Positions 47,885 to 55,517 of a stretch of 64,000 bases of DNA are shown piece by piece. The stretch lies in contig JAUXTN010000002.1 in the NCBI GenBank assembly GCA_030684355.1, forward strand, positions 216,069-280,068, given 5' to 3'. The first letter of the stretch is position 1; each line of letters starts with the position of its first letter. The notes beneath the pieces were generated by a model, which did not search any database, had not been told where the DNA came from, and saw nothing but the letters and a program-made list of their open reading frames with translations. A program made the translations under genes and the position numbers. This DNA comes from Pseudomonadota bacterium. GTDB lineage: Bacteria > Myxococcota_A > UBA796 > SXON01.

Positions 47885-49479
47885 CGGAGGTCCCACCAGG
47901 TGACGCCGCCCGCGGTGGTGCCGGGGCCGAGCGCGGCGCCGAGGCACGCGGCCATCCGGGGCGAGGCGGGGCAGTCGCGGTCGTGCTGGTGGAGCACGAT
48001 CGTCGTGAACGGCATGGCCGCCAGGAGGGTCGCGAGCTGGTCGGGGCAGTCGGCGCGGTTCCACGCGCGCGTCGTACCCCCGACGAGCCCGGCCACCGCG
48101 GCGTAGCCGGCGCGGGGGTTGGTGAGCTGCAGCGGCACGGGGCGCCCGGTGGCGGCGGCCTCGTGGAGGTAGTGCGCGGTGCCGAGCGGGCAGGTGGGGC
48201 CGGCGAGGGGGAGGTCGAGGACGGGGCCGGTGCCGGCGGCGAGCGCGGCGCGGGAGGGGTCGGCCGGCGCGGGCTGGGCGGGGAGGGGGAGGGGGCGGGT
48301 GGAGGTGGCGTACGCCTCGCCGAGCGCAAGCGCGATGACGACGAGGGAGACGACCACGCGCCGGGGCCCAGCCGAGGCGACGACCGCGAGGGCGAGCACC
48401 GCGCCCATCACGAGCCGGTAGGCGCTCATGCTGCGGGCGACCGTCGGAGCGAGCGCCGCGAGCGCGGCCCAGGGGAGGGGGAGGGTGCTGGTACCGCCGA
48501 GCTCCAGGACGGGGCCGAGCGAGAACGTCGTGACGACGGCGGCCACGAGCAGCCCGCCTCGGGCGGACCGGTCCCGCGCCGCGCCGACCGCCGCGCCGAG
48601 GAGCAGGACGGCACCGAGCCAGTTGGGGTGGAACACCGGCGGCACGCCCTTGACCGTGGGTGGCAGCAGCAGGCTCCGCAGGGTGGTCGCCTCGGGGAGA
48701 TCGACGAGCCCGGTGGGGCGGCCGTCGCTGCCCTTCGGGGCGAAGACGTGGACGCCCGGCGCGAACGACGGCGCGTGGTACGCCTGCACGGCGAACGCCC
48801 CCGCCGCGACGACGGCCAGGACGAGCAGCCAGCGCACGCGGGGCCCGCCGCGGGCCATCTCCACGAGCGCCCAGAGCCCCGTGACGACACACCCGGCGAG
48901 GGCCACGTGGGGCGCGGCCCAGCCGAGGAGCGCGGTGACGACGCCGGGGAGGAGGAGCGCGGCTCGGGAGGGCGACCGCGCGGCCCACAACGACGCCGCG
49001 AGCTGGAGCGCGGCCCCACCGAGGATGGCCTGCTCGACCTGCCCGTTGGCGAGGGTCTCCACGACCCACGGGTGGAACGCGAGCAGCCCGCCGAGGAGCG
49101 CGCGCCCCGCGATCTCGCGGCCGAGCACCGCCCCGAGGACCCAGCCCGACGCGAGGTTGAACGCGGGTACGGCGGCGAAGGTGAGCGCCAGGGCGAGCGG
49201 GGTGCCGACGATCGCCCCGAGCAGCGTGCTCGGCCAGAGCAGCGGCCGGAGATCCGCGCCGGTCGGCCACGCGACGATGGGGGTGTGGAAGCCGGGGAGC
49301 TGGCCGTTCCCGAGCGGGCCCGCCCAGAGCGCGATGCCGAGCAGGTGCCCGTCCGTGAAGCGCGTCTGCGGCGCGAGCGTGGTCGGCGCCGCCCAGACGG
49401 GCGCGACGATCAGGGCGCCCACGACGAGCGCGAGCAGCAGCAGCGCGGGGAGGAGGAGGGGGCGGCGCACCGTGCGCAC
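47881..49479 (-). CDS. Polytopic membrane protein, tandem paralogue 1 (GT-C-like, unknown)
   Basis: A 532-residue paralogue of the next gene, sharing LRPLLWPSTLLGAIVG, FHPWVVETLANGQVEQAILGGAAL, AYHAPSFAPG, GTGPVLDLPLAGP and GPGTTAGGVTWWDLR. It has about ten membrane helices and a C-terminal domain with three or four Cys (CPDQL, DRDCPAS, MAACLG), which suggests an oxidising extracytoplasmic location. The pair arose by tandem duplication and overlaps by 4 bp. The function is not recognised; a polyprenyl-phosphate-sugar-dependent glycosyltransferase is one possibility. It is divergent from the FAD lipoprotein gene. Confidence 0.6.
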   Translation of the reverse strand: MRTVRRPLLLPALLLLALVVGALIVAPVWAAPTTLAPQTRFTDGHLLGIALWAGPLGNGQLPGFHTPIVAWPTGADLRPLLWPSTLLGAIVGTPLALALTFAAVPAFNLASGWVLGAVLGREIAGRALLGGLLAFHPWVVETLANGQVEQAILGGAALQLAASLWAARSPSRAALLLPGVVTALLGWAAPHVALAGCVVTGLWALVEMARGGPRVRWLLVLAVVAAGAFAVQAYHAPSFAPGVHVFAPKGSDGRPTGLVDLPEATTLRSLLLPPTVKGVPPVFHPNWLGAVLLLGAAVGAARDRSARGGLLVAAVVTTFSLGPVLELGGTSTLPLPWAALAALAPTVARSMSAYRLVMGAVLALAVVASAGPRRVVVSLVVIALALGEAYATSTRPLPLPAQPAPADPSRAALAAGTGPVLDLPLAGPTCPLGTAHYLHEAAATGRPVPLQLTNPRAGYAAVAGLVGGTTRAWNRADCPDQLATLLAAMPFTTIVLHQHDRDCPASPRMAACLGAALGPGTTAGGVTWWDLR

Positions 49480-49633
49480 CGTAGCCGGAGGCGGCCCGAG
49501 AAGCGACGGAAGGGCCGCGCTACCCGGCCCGTGGCCCCCGCCGAAGCGGCGTGGCGATGACGGCGGGACGGAACATCGTGAATCTGGAGCGGGGCCCTTG
49601 TCTAGCGAGTGTCAAGTCCGCGATACTCACCGC

Positions 49634-51106
49634 GTGATCCTCGTGTTGTCGGGCTGCCTCTCGGCGCCCACCGAACCCGAAGCCCCCCTCTCCGCCGCCG
49701 TTGGTGGCCCCGCGCCCCATGCGAGCGTCGCGACCGACACGGCCGACGCGCTCGCCGCGGGTGCCGTCGAGCTGCCCATCCGCTGGAGCGACGTGCCCAT
49801 CGTCGTCGGCGCGGGTCCGTCGGGCCTCGCCGCGGCGATGGACCTCGGCGACGCCCTCGTCCTGGAGTCGGCGGACGCCGTGGGCGGCCGCGCGCGCTGG
49901 GCGGGCGGGTTCCTCTTCATGGTCGGCACCGAGGAGCAGGCTTCGTTCGGCTCGATGGACACGCCGGAGCTCGCCGCCGCCGATTGGGAGGCCCTGACCG
50001 GCGCTCCCCCGACGGACGCCACGCGGACCTTCCTCGCCGCCACCGACGGCATCCGCGACCGGCTCGCCGGCATGGGGCTCGCGTTCCGGCTCGACCGCCC
50101 CGAGCCGGTGACCCGCCTCCTCCGCGAGCACGCGCCGACCGGCGGCGGGCCGGGCCTCATCGCGGCGCTGGTCGACCACCTCCCCGAGGGCGTCGAGGTC
50201 CGCCTCTCCACCCCGGTCCGCGGCCTCGTCTTCGTCGACGGCGTGGCCGCCGGCGTGCGCACGGACGAGGGGTGGATCGGCGCGGACACGGTGGTCATCG
50301 CGTCGGGCGGCTTCGTCGACCGCGCGGATCTCGTGGAGCTCCACACCGGCTGGGCGGACGGGGCCTGGCGCCTGGGCTCGGACTATGGGGCGGACGGCGC
50401 CGCGATCGACTGGGCCGCGGAGTCGGGCCTCGGCACGAGCACGCTCGAGGCCCTCGGGGTCTACCGCGACGTCATCGGGGTTCCCGGCGCCGACGGCGAT
50501 GCCATGCGCTTCGACAGCGCCATGGTCTACCCCTGGGTGTGGGTGGACAGCACCGGCACCCGCTTCGTGGACGAGTCCGCGACCTGGAGCGTGCTGCTCT
50601 CGGGCCTGGCGAACTCCCGTCCGAACGTATGGGCGGTGACGACGAAGGAGTCCGTCGCCGCGCACGTCGCCGACGAGGACATCCCGCTCCTCGTGGAGGG
50701 CGAGTCCTGGCGCTGCGCGAGCGACTGGACCGCGCTGGCGGACGACATCGGGGTGGACCCCACCGCGCTCACCGACACGATGATGGGGGTGTTCAGCATC
50801 GGGGCGCGTTCGATGGCGGATCCGTTCGGGCGTGGCCCGTCCACCTTCGCCGTGGCCGACGGCGGCACGCCCTGCGCCTTCCGCCCCGGGAGCATCGCCG
50901 CCAAGAACTTCGGCGGCCTCGCCGTCGACGCCGACGGGCGCGTGCTCGACGCCGCCGGCGGCGTGGTCCCCGGGCTCTGGGCCGTGGGCGAAGCCGCCGG
51001 CATGGGCGTTCCCGGCATGGGCGGCGCCTGGGGCTTCGACGGCAGCCTGTCCGCCGTTCTCTGGAGCGGCTGGCGCACGGCCGCGGCAATCCGCGCGGAG
51101 CGCTGA
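49634..51106 (+). CDS. Lipoprotein FAD-dependent oxidoreductase (fumarate reductase/flavocytochrome c type)
   Basis: A 490-residue protein starting at GTG; VILVLSGC gives a very short lipoprotein signal (Cys 8), unusual for a flavoprotein and implying periplasmic placement. The FAD-binding N-terminus is VPIVVGAGPSGLAAAMDLG, then VLESADAVGGRARWAGGFLF. The C-terminal FAD contact is GLWAVGEAAGMGVPGMGGAWGFDGSL. The overall plan is the FAD_binding_2 family, which reduces or dehydrogenates double bonds (fumarate, steroids, urocanate). The substrate is unknown. Multihaem and monohaem lipoproteins elsewhere in the window could supply electrons, but no direct linkage is seen. Confidence 0.75.
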   Translation: MILVLSGCLSAPTEPEAPLSAAVGGPAPHASVATDTADALAAGAVELPIRWSDVPIVVGAGPSGLAAAMDLGDALVLESADAVGGRARWAGGFLFMVGTEEQASFGSMDTPELAAADWEALTGAPPTDATRTFLAATDGIRDRLAGMGLAFRLDRPEPVTRLLREHAPTGGGPGLIAALVDHLPEGVEVRLSTPVRGLVFVDGVAAGVRTDEGWIGADTVVIASGGFVDRADLVELHTGWADGAWRLGSDYGADGAAIDWAAESGLGTSTLEALGVYRDVIGVPGADGDAMRFDSAMVYPWVWVDSTGTRFVDESATWSVLLSGLANSRPNVWAVTTKESVAAHVADEDIPLLVEGESWRCASDWTALADDIGVDPTALTDTMMGVFSIGARSMADPFGRGPSTFAVADGGTPCAFRPGSIAAKNFGGLAVDADGRVLDAAGGVVPGLWAVGEAAGMGVPGMGGAWGFDGSLSAVLWSGWRTAAAIRAER

Positions 51107-51154
51107 GGCCGCCCCGCTCACCCTGCGGACGATCCCCTTGCTCGGCTCGCCCCC

Positions 51155-51583
51155 TTACTTGGATCGCGCCTCGCGATCCGTGACCTCGCGCATCGTCCGC
51201 GCGACATCGTCCGGATCGTCGACCTGCTGCGCGATGTCGGAGAGGCTGATCACGCCGACCAGCTTGCCGTTCGCCTCGGTCACGAGGATCCGGGACTTCC
51301 GCGCCTGGCCCATGAGCTGCTCGGCCTTGTGGATGTCGTCCTCGGGGCGGCACGCCACCACCTGGGTCGTCATCACCTGGTCGCACGGCAGGTCGAAGGG
51401 CTTGCCGTCCGCGGCCACGCGGATGGCGATGTCGCGATCCGTGATGACCCCGACGACCTTCCCCGCGTCGCAGATGGGGAGGAAGCCGATGTTGAGGTCC
51501 CGCATGCGGCGGGCCGCCTGTTGCACGGTCTGGCCGCGGCCCAGACATTCGGGGTTGGACTTCATCACTTCGTCACAACGCAT
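51155..51583 (-). CDS. CBS-domain pair protein
   Basis: A 142-residue cytoplasmic protein made only of two CBS domains: MRCDEVMKSNPECLGRGQTVQQAARRM...VGVITDRDIAIRVAADG and CDQVMTTQVVACRPEDDIHKAEQLM...VGVISLSDIAQQV. Such pairs bind adenine nucleotides and report energy state, sometimes regulating a partner. The ATG at 51583 follows a G-rich ribosome binding site and fits the first CBS strand; a longer frame upstream was rejected. The partner is not evident from the neighbours. Confidence 0.85.
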   Translation of the reverse strand: MRCDEVMKSNPECLGRGQTVQQAARRMRDLNIGFLPICDAGKVVGVITDRDIAIRVAADGKPFDLPCDQVMTTQVVACRPEDDIHKAEQLMGQARKSRILVTEANGKLVGVISLSDIAQQVDDPDDVARTMREVTDREARSK

Positions 51584-51611
51584 CTTCGACCCCCACGAGG
51601 GCCTAGCGTAG

Positions 51612-53363
51612 TCACACCCCGATGGCCGGCGACCCGGATTCCGTGAACCGGAAGCGGACGGTGTCGCGCACGCGGGCAACCGCGGCGGGGTCCGGACGCG
51701 GGGCGTCCAACCAGCACACCATCACGTCGGGCTCCCACTTGTACGCCTGCCCGTCGAGCAGGACCCGGCCCTCTTCGAGCGCGGCGTCGATGACCGGGAG
51801 GGAGCGGCCCTTGGCGTCGCGCAGGAGGCCCTCGAAGCGGGCCTGCCGACCGGGATCGACGAAGTAGAAGTCGTGCCGCGCCGTGAACGCCGAGTGCAGG
51901 TGCATGGGACGGAAGGCGACGCCCTGGAGCCCCAGCCGTGCGGCGATGCGGCCCAACATCTCGCCGGCCTCGCGCGCCATGCCGAGCCCCGGGACCTCCT
52001 GGCCGCGCAGCCGCGGGCGGGTGGCCGAGAACAGCGCGCGCGGGTTGCGCAGGGTCATCCAGTGGATGAGCAGGACCGGCTTCCCGTCGACCCGGTCGCG
52101 GGTCAGGACGGTCTCCCCGAGGAGGTGCTCCAGCCCGCCGGCGGTGCCGAACATCCGGAGGCGGTCGCCGATCTCGCCGCGATCGATCGCGATCCGCACG
52201 TTGTGGTACCCGAGCCGCTGGAGCTGGGTGAGCACGCCGTAGCGGTACATCGCGTACTCGATGCCGGTCGCCGTGTAGTGCCCGAGGAGCCGAGGCTCGG
52301 TCTCCCGGCCGCCGAGCGAGCCCTCGATGTCGGCCGCGGTGATCCAGTCCTCGTCTCCGAGCTTCTTCGCGTCGAGCCCCGCCGCGATGCCCGCGAACTG
52401 CCCGCGCAGCGGATCCGGGCCCTTCGGCACGGTCTCCTTGCGGCCCGTCGCGAGGAGGCTGGCGGTGCCGGCGAAGACGCGCCAAGCGTCGCCATGGTAG
52501 CCCCCGGCCGGGAGCCACACGCTCGGCGTCCGCCCCAGCGCGGCGAGCACGCGTGCGTCGCGCTCGAGCGCCCCCCCGAGGGTGAGCCCCAGGCGGCCCA
52601 TCCGGTCGCCCTTCAGCACGTCACCCCCCGCGAGCACGAACGCGAGGCCCGCGTCGGGGCGGCGCGCGAGCAGGGCGTCGAGGGTCTCGAGGTAGATGCC
52701 GTCGCCGCAGCCGGGGGGCAGGACGGTCTCGTCCACGCCGGGGAGCGCGATCCAGTCCGAGCCGGAGATGGAGCCGATCCACGCCGCGCGGTCCCGTGCG
52801 AGGCACGCGGCCGTGCCGTCCGGCGGGTGGGCGTCCAGATCGATGACGACGACGCGCTCGTCGAACCCGGACTCTCGGAGCGCCGCCACGGCCACCGCGA
52901 TGTCGTTCACGGCGCACGAGCCGCCCGCGCGGTCCGGATGCGCGTGGTGGAAGCCCCCGAGCAGGTTGATCGTGGGCCGCCCCTCGGCGAGGGCGGTGCG
53001 GGCGGCCTCGAGCGTGCCGCCGCAGGCGAGCCGCACGGTGCGCAGCACCTCGTCGACCATGATCTCGGAGGGGTCCGTGCCGTAGATGCGCGCGAGCGTC
53101 ACGGGATCGTTGAGCGAGCGGAGGAGCGAGTCCTCGTGCGCGCGCGACAGATCCTGCCAGCTCACCAGCGGCGGGCACTTCAGGTCCCGCGGGCGCAGGG
53201 CGCCCGAGGCCACGAGATGCCACGCGACGTAGTCGGCGCGCCTCGGCTCGGCGCCCGTGCGCGCCTCGATGGAGGCCAGCGGCCACCGGTAGTCGGGGTG
53301 GTGCCAGGTGGGGAGCGGTCCGCGGACCCACCGGGCGATGCGATTTCGTACGTTGGGCAGCAT
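51612..53363 (-). CDS. Histone-deacetylase-fold protein with a long C-terminal extension
   Basis: A 583-residue protein. Residues about 1-320 are an HDAC-like fold with catalytic residues kept: tandem His in LLGGFHHAHPDRAGGSCAVND, DLDAH in VVVIDLDAHPPDGT, Asp in LAGGDVLKGDRMGRLGLT and Tyr in LPAGGYH. Residues about 330-583 are an additional domain (GIEYAMYRYGVLTQLQRLGYHNVRIAIDRG, VLLIHWMTLRNPRALFS, FRPMHLHSAF) with no recognised family. It probably deacetylates or hydrolyses an amide of a small molecule, and the extension may bind or modify the same compound. It is unlike the shorter deacetylase at 20198. Confidence 0.8.
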   Translation of the reverse strand: MLPNVRNRIARWVRGPLPTWHHPDYRWPLASIEARTGAEPRRADYVAWHLVASGALRPRDLKCPPLVSWQDLSRAHEDSLLRSLNDPVTLARIYGTDPSEIMVDEVLRTVRLACGGTLEAARTALAEGRPTINLLGGFHHAHPDRAGGSCAVNDIAVAVAALRESGFDERVVVIDLDAHPPDGTAACLARDRAAWIGSISGSDWIALPGVDETVLPPGCGDGIYLETLDALLARRPDAGLAFVLAGGDVLKGDRMGRLGLTLGGALERDARVLAALGRTPSVWLPAGGYHGDAWRVFAGTASLLATGRKETVPKGPDPLRGQFAGIAAGLDAKKLGDEDWITAADIEGSLGGRETEPRLLGHYTATGIEYAMYRYGVLTQLQRLGYHNVRIAIDRGEIGDRLRMFGTAGGLEHLLGETVLTRDRVDGKPVLLIHWMTLRNPRALFSATRPRLRGQEVPGLGMAREAGEMLGRIAARLGLQGVAFRPMHLHSAFTARHDFYFVDPGRQARFEGLLRDAKGRSLPVIDAALEEGRVLLDGQAYKWEPDVMVCWLDAPRPDPAAVARVRDTVRFRFTESGSPAIGV

Positions 53364-53369
53364 GGGTTC

Positions 53370-53405
53370 GCGCTTATTAGTCCCCGATCCCAAAGGGGCA
53401 AGCGC
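53370..53405. promoter_or_regulatory. Two-part hairpin in the leader of the second deacetylase gene
   Basis: GCGCTT (53370) pairs with AAGCGC (53400) and encloses CCCC/GGGG (53382, 53395). The hairpin ends 7 nt before the start codon of the minus-strand deacetylase gene and is followed on the plus strand by TCTTTT. It may end transcription from either side or shield the ribosome site. Confidence 0.35.
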
Positions 53406-53440
53406 TCTTTTCACGGGCGCACGGAGGGGCGCCGAGGACG

Positions 53441-55315
53441 CTACGCGTTGACCGCCTTGCGCTCGCCCACCACGTCGATGACGCTCAAGACCGCCTTGTA
53501 CGACCCGAACGGCGGGTAGACGTACGTGCCGGAGACGCGCGGGTGGTTCATCATCTCGCGCAGGGCCTCGCGCGCCACCTCGATGCCGACCTGGCGCTGG
53601 GCCTCCTTGTCGCCGGCGTCCCGAAGCCGCCTGCGGATCGACTCCGGCACCTGCATGCCGGGCACCTCGTTGTGCAGGAACTCCGCGTTCTTCAGCGACA
53701 CGAGCGGCATGATCCCGACGAGGAACGGCACCGGCGGGAGGTCCTTCGTGCGCTCGAAGAAGCGCCAGAGCACCTCGGAGTCGAACACCGGCTGCGAGAA
53801 GAAGTACTCGGCCCCCGCCTCGATCTTGCGCCCGAAGCGGGACACCTCCAGGTCGAGGTCCATGTGGCCGGGGTTGCACCCGGCGCCGACGAGGAGGTCG
53901 GTCTTGCCGCCGATGGGCTGGCCCGAGAAGTCGAGCCCGCGGTTCATCATCTGGATGAACGTGATGAGGCCGATGGCGTCGATGTCGAAGACGGCCGTGG
54001 CGTTCGGGTAGGTGCCCATCTTCGGGGGATCGCCCGTGATCGCCAGGATGTTGCGCAGCCCCAGCGCGTTGGCACCGAGCAGATCCATCTGCATGCCGAG
54101 CAGGTTGCGGTCGCGACAGCAGTAGTGGACCACGGACTCCATGCCGCAGTGCTGGCGCACGAGCTGCGCGAGCGACGAGGGGCCCATGCGCGCGACGGCG
54201 CGGGGCCCGTCCGCGATGTTGACGACGTCGACCCCGGCGGCCTGGAGCATCGCCGCGCCCTCGACGGCCTTGTTCGCATCGACGCCGCGCGGCGGATCGA
54301 GCTCCACGCTCACGCAGAACTTGCCGCTGTAGAGCCGCTTCCCGAACTCCGACTTCTCGGAGGGGTGGCTGACCTGGACCTGGGGCGCCGCCAGGGGCTT
54401 CTCGACGGCCTCGGTCACGACCGGCCGCCGCTCGGCCGCGACGGAGCGGATGAAGCCGCGCATCTGCTTGATCATGTCCGGCGTGGTGCCGCAGCACCCG
54501 CCGATGACGCTGGCGCCGAGCTGCACGAAGCGGCGGGCGTGCTCCGCCATGTACTCGGGGGCCGCGAGGTAGAGCGTACGGCCCTCGATGACCTGCGGGA
54601 GCCCGGCGTTCGGCATCGCCGCGAGCTTCATGTCCGTGGCGCCGACCATGCGCTCGAGCACGTGCTGGACACCGCGCGGGCCGTTCGAGCAGTTCGTCCC
54701 GAACACGTCGATGGGCCACTTCGCGACGGTGCGCGCGGCCATCTCGGGGGTCTCGCCCTCGATCTGGGCCTGCCCGGGGCCGACGAGGTTGAAGGACATG
54801 CACGCGACGATCGGGAGGTCGCACACGGCGCGCACGGCGCGCACGGCCTGCCAGAGCTCCGGCATGCGCGTGAAGGTCTCCAGCACGAAGAGGTCGGCGC
54901 CGGCGTTCGCCAGCACCTCCGCCTGCTCGCGGAACACCTGGAAGGCCTCGCCCGGGGTGAGCTTGCCGACCGGGGCGAGGAGCGAGCCCGTCGGCCCGAT
55001 CGACGCCGCCACCCACGCCTGGCCCTGGGCCTGCTCGCGCGCGAGGCGCACGCCGGTGGCGTTGATGTCCACGAGGCGGTCCTCGAGGCCGTGCGCCGAG
55101 AGCCGGGTGCGGTTCGCGCCGAACGTGTTCGTCGTGAGCACGTCGGCACCGGCCTTCCGGTAGGCGGTGTGGATCTCCCGCACGGTGTCGGGCTGGGAGA
55201 GGTTCAGCTCGTCGTAGCAGCGGTTGATGAAGACGCCGCGCGCGTAGATCTCGGTGCCCATGGCACCGTCGAAGAGGACTACGCGCGACTGGAGCGCATC
55301 ACGGAAGGAGGACAG
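53441..55315 (-). CDS. Bifunctional homocysteine S-methyltransferase / methylenetetrahydrofolate reductase (YitJ-like), probable CTG start
   Basis: A fusion of about 624 residues. The first domain (about 1-305) is a Zn-dependent homocysteine methyltransferase: LFDGAMGTE, TNTFGANR, FGTNCSNGP and GGCCGTTP supply the Cys ligands. The second (about 325-624) is a MetF-type reductase: FCVSVELDPPRG, NILAITGDPPKMG, VGAGCNPGHMDLD and EYFFSQPVFD. The first ATG (55261) falls inside the conserved LFDGAMGT motif, so translation must begin upstream; between it and the in-frame TAG at 55340 the only near-cognate start is CTG 55315, with GGAG 6 bp before it. It regenerates methionine and methyl-folate without cobalamin. 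Confidence 0.85.
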   Translation of the reverse strand: MSSFRDALQSRVVLFDGAMGTEIYARGVFINRCYDELNLSQPDTVREIHTAYRKAGADVLTTNTFGANRTRLSAHGLEDRLVDINATGVRLAREQAQGQAWVAASIGPTGSLLAPVGKLTPGEAFQVFREQAEVLANAGADLFVLETFTRMPELWQAVRAVRAVCDLPIVACMSFNLVGPGQAQIEGETPEMAARTVAKWPIDVFGTNCSNGPRGVQHVLERMVGATDMKLAAMPNAGLPQVIEGRTLYLAAPEYMAEHARRFVQLGASVIGGCCGTTPDMIKQMRGFIRSVAAERRPVVTEAVEKPLAAPQVQVSHPSEKSEFGKRLYSGKFCVSVELDPPRGVDANKAVEGAAMLQAAGVDVVNIADGPRAVARMGPSSLAQLVRQHCGMESVVHYCCRDRNLLGMQMDLLGANALGLRNILAITGDPPKMGTYPNATAVFDIDAIGLITFIQMMNRGLDFSGQPIGGKTDLLVGAGCNPGHMDLDLEVSRFGRKIEAGAEYFFSQPVFDSEVLWRFFERTKDLPPVPFLVGIMPLVSLKNAEFLHNEVPGMQVPESIRRRLRDAGDKEAQRQVGIEVAREALREMMNHPRVSGTYVYPPFGSYKAVLSVIDVVGERKAVNA

Positions 55316-55334
55316 GGCGGACTCCGCAGGCTGT

Positions 55335-55517
55335 GGAGCCTATCCCAGCAGGCACCCTCTGCTGCGCCGCGCTGGGGCTGGCCCCGTCGCGTCTTCTCGG
55401 TCGGGCCCGGCCTCGACGTGCGTCAGCACGCCTTCGGCCGGGCCCGACCTGCGAGGCCGCAACGGGACTCAGCCCCAGCGCCGGCTCGCGACGAGGCTGC
55501 CTGCTGGGATAGGCTCC
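55335..55517. repeat. 183-bp nested inverted-repeat element
   Basis: Three nested perfect arms: 20 bp (55335-55354 with 55498-55517), 12 bp (55369-55380 with 55470-55481) and 14 bp (55399-55412 with 55436-55449), with a small CGTGC-GTCA-GCACG tip. It fills the gap between the methyltransferase start and the PP2C stop. Its right edge runs into the PP2C TAG. It resembles a non-coding palindromic or MITE-like element; a partial copy is at 20174-20200. Confidence 0.7.

Noticed and set aside
55335-55517. Hidden tRNA or riboswitch in the palindromic spacer
   Set aside because: The folding is fully palindromic with no cloverleaf, anticodon or known riboswitch core.
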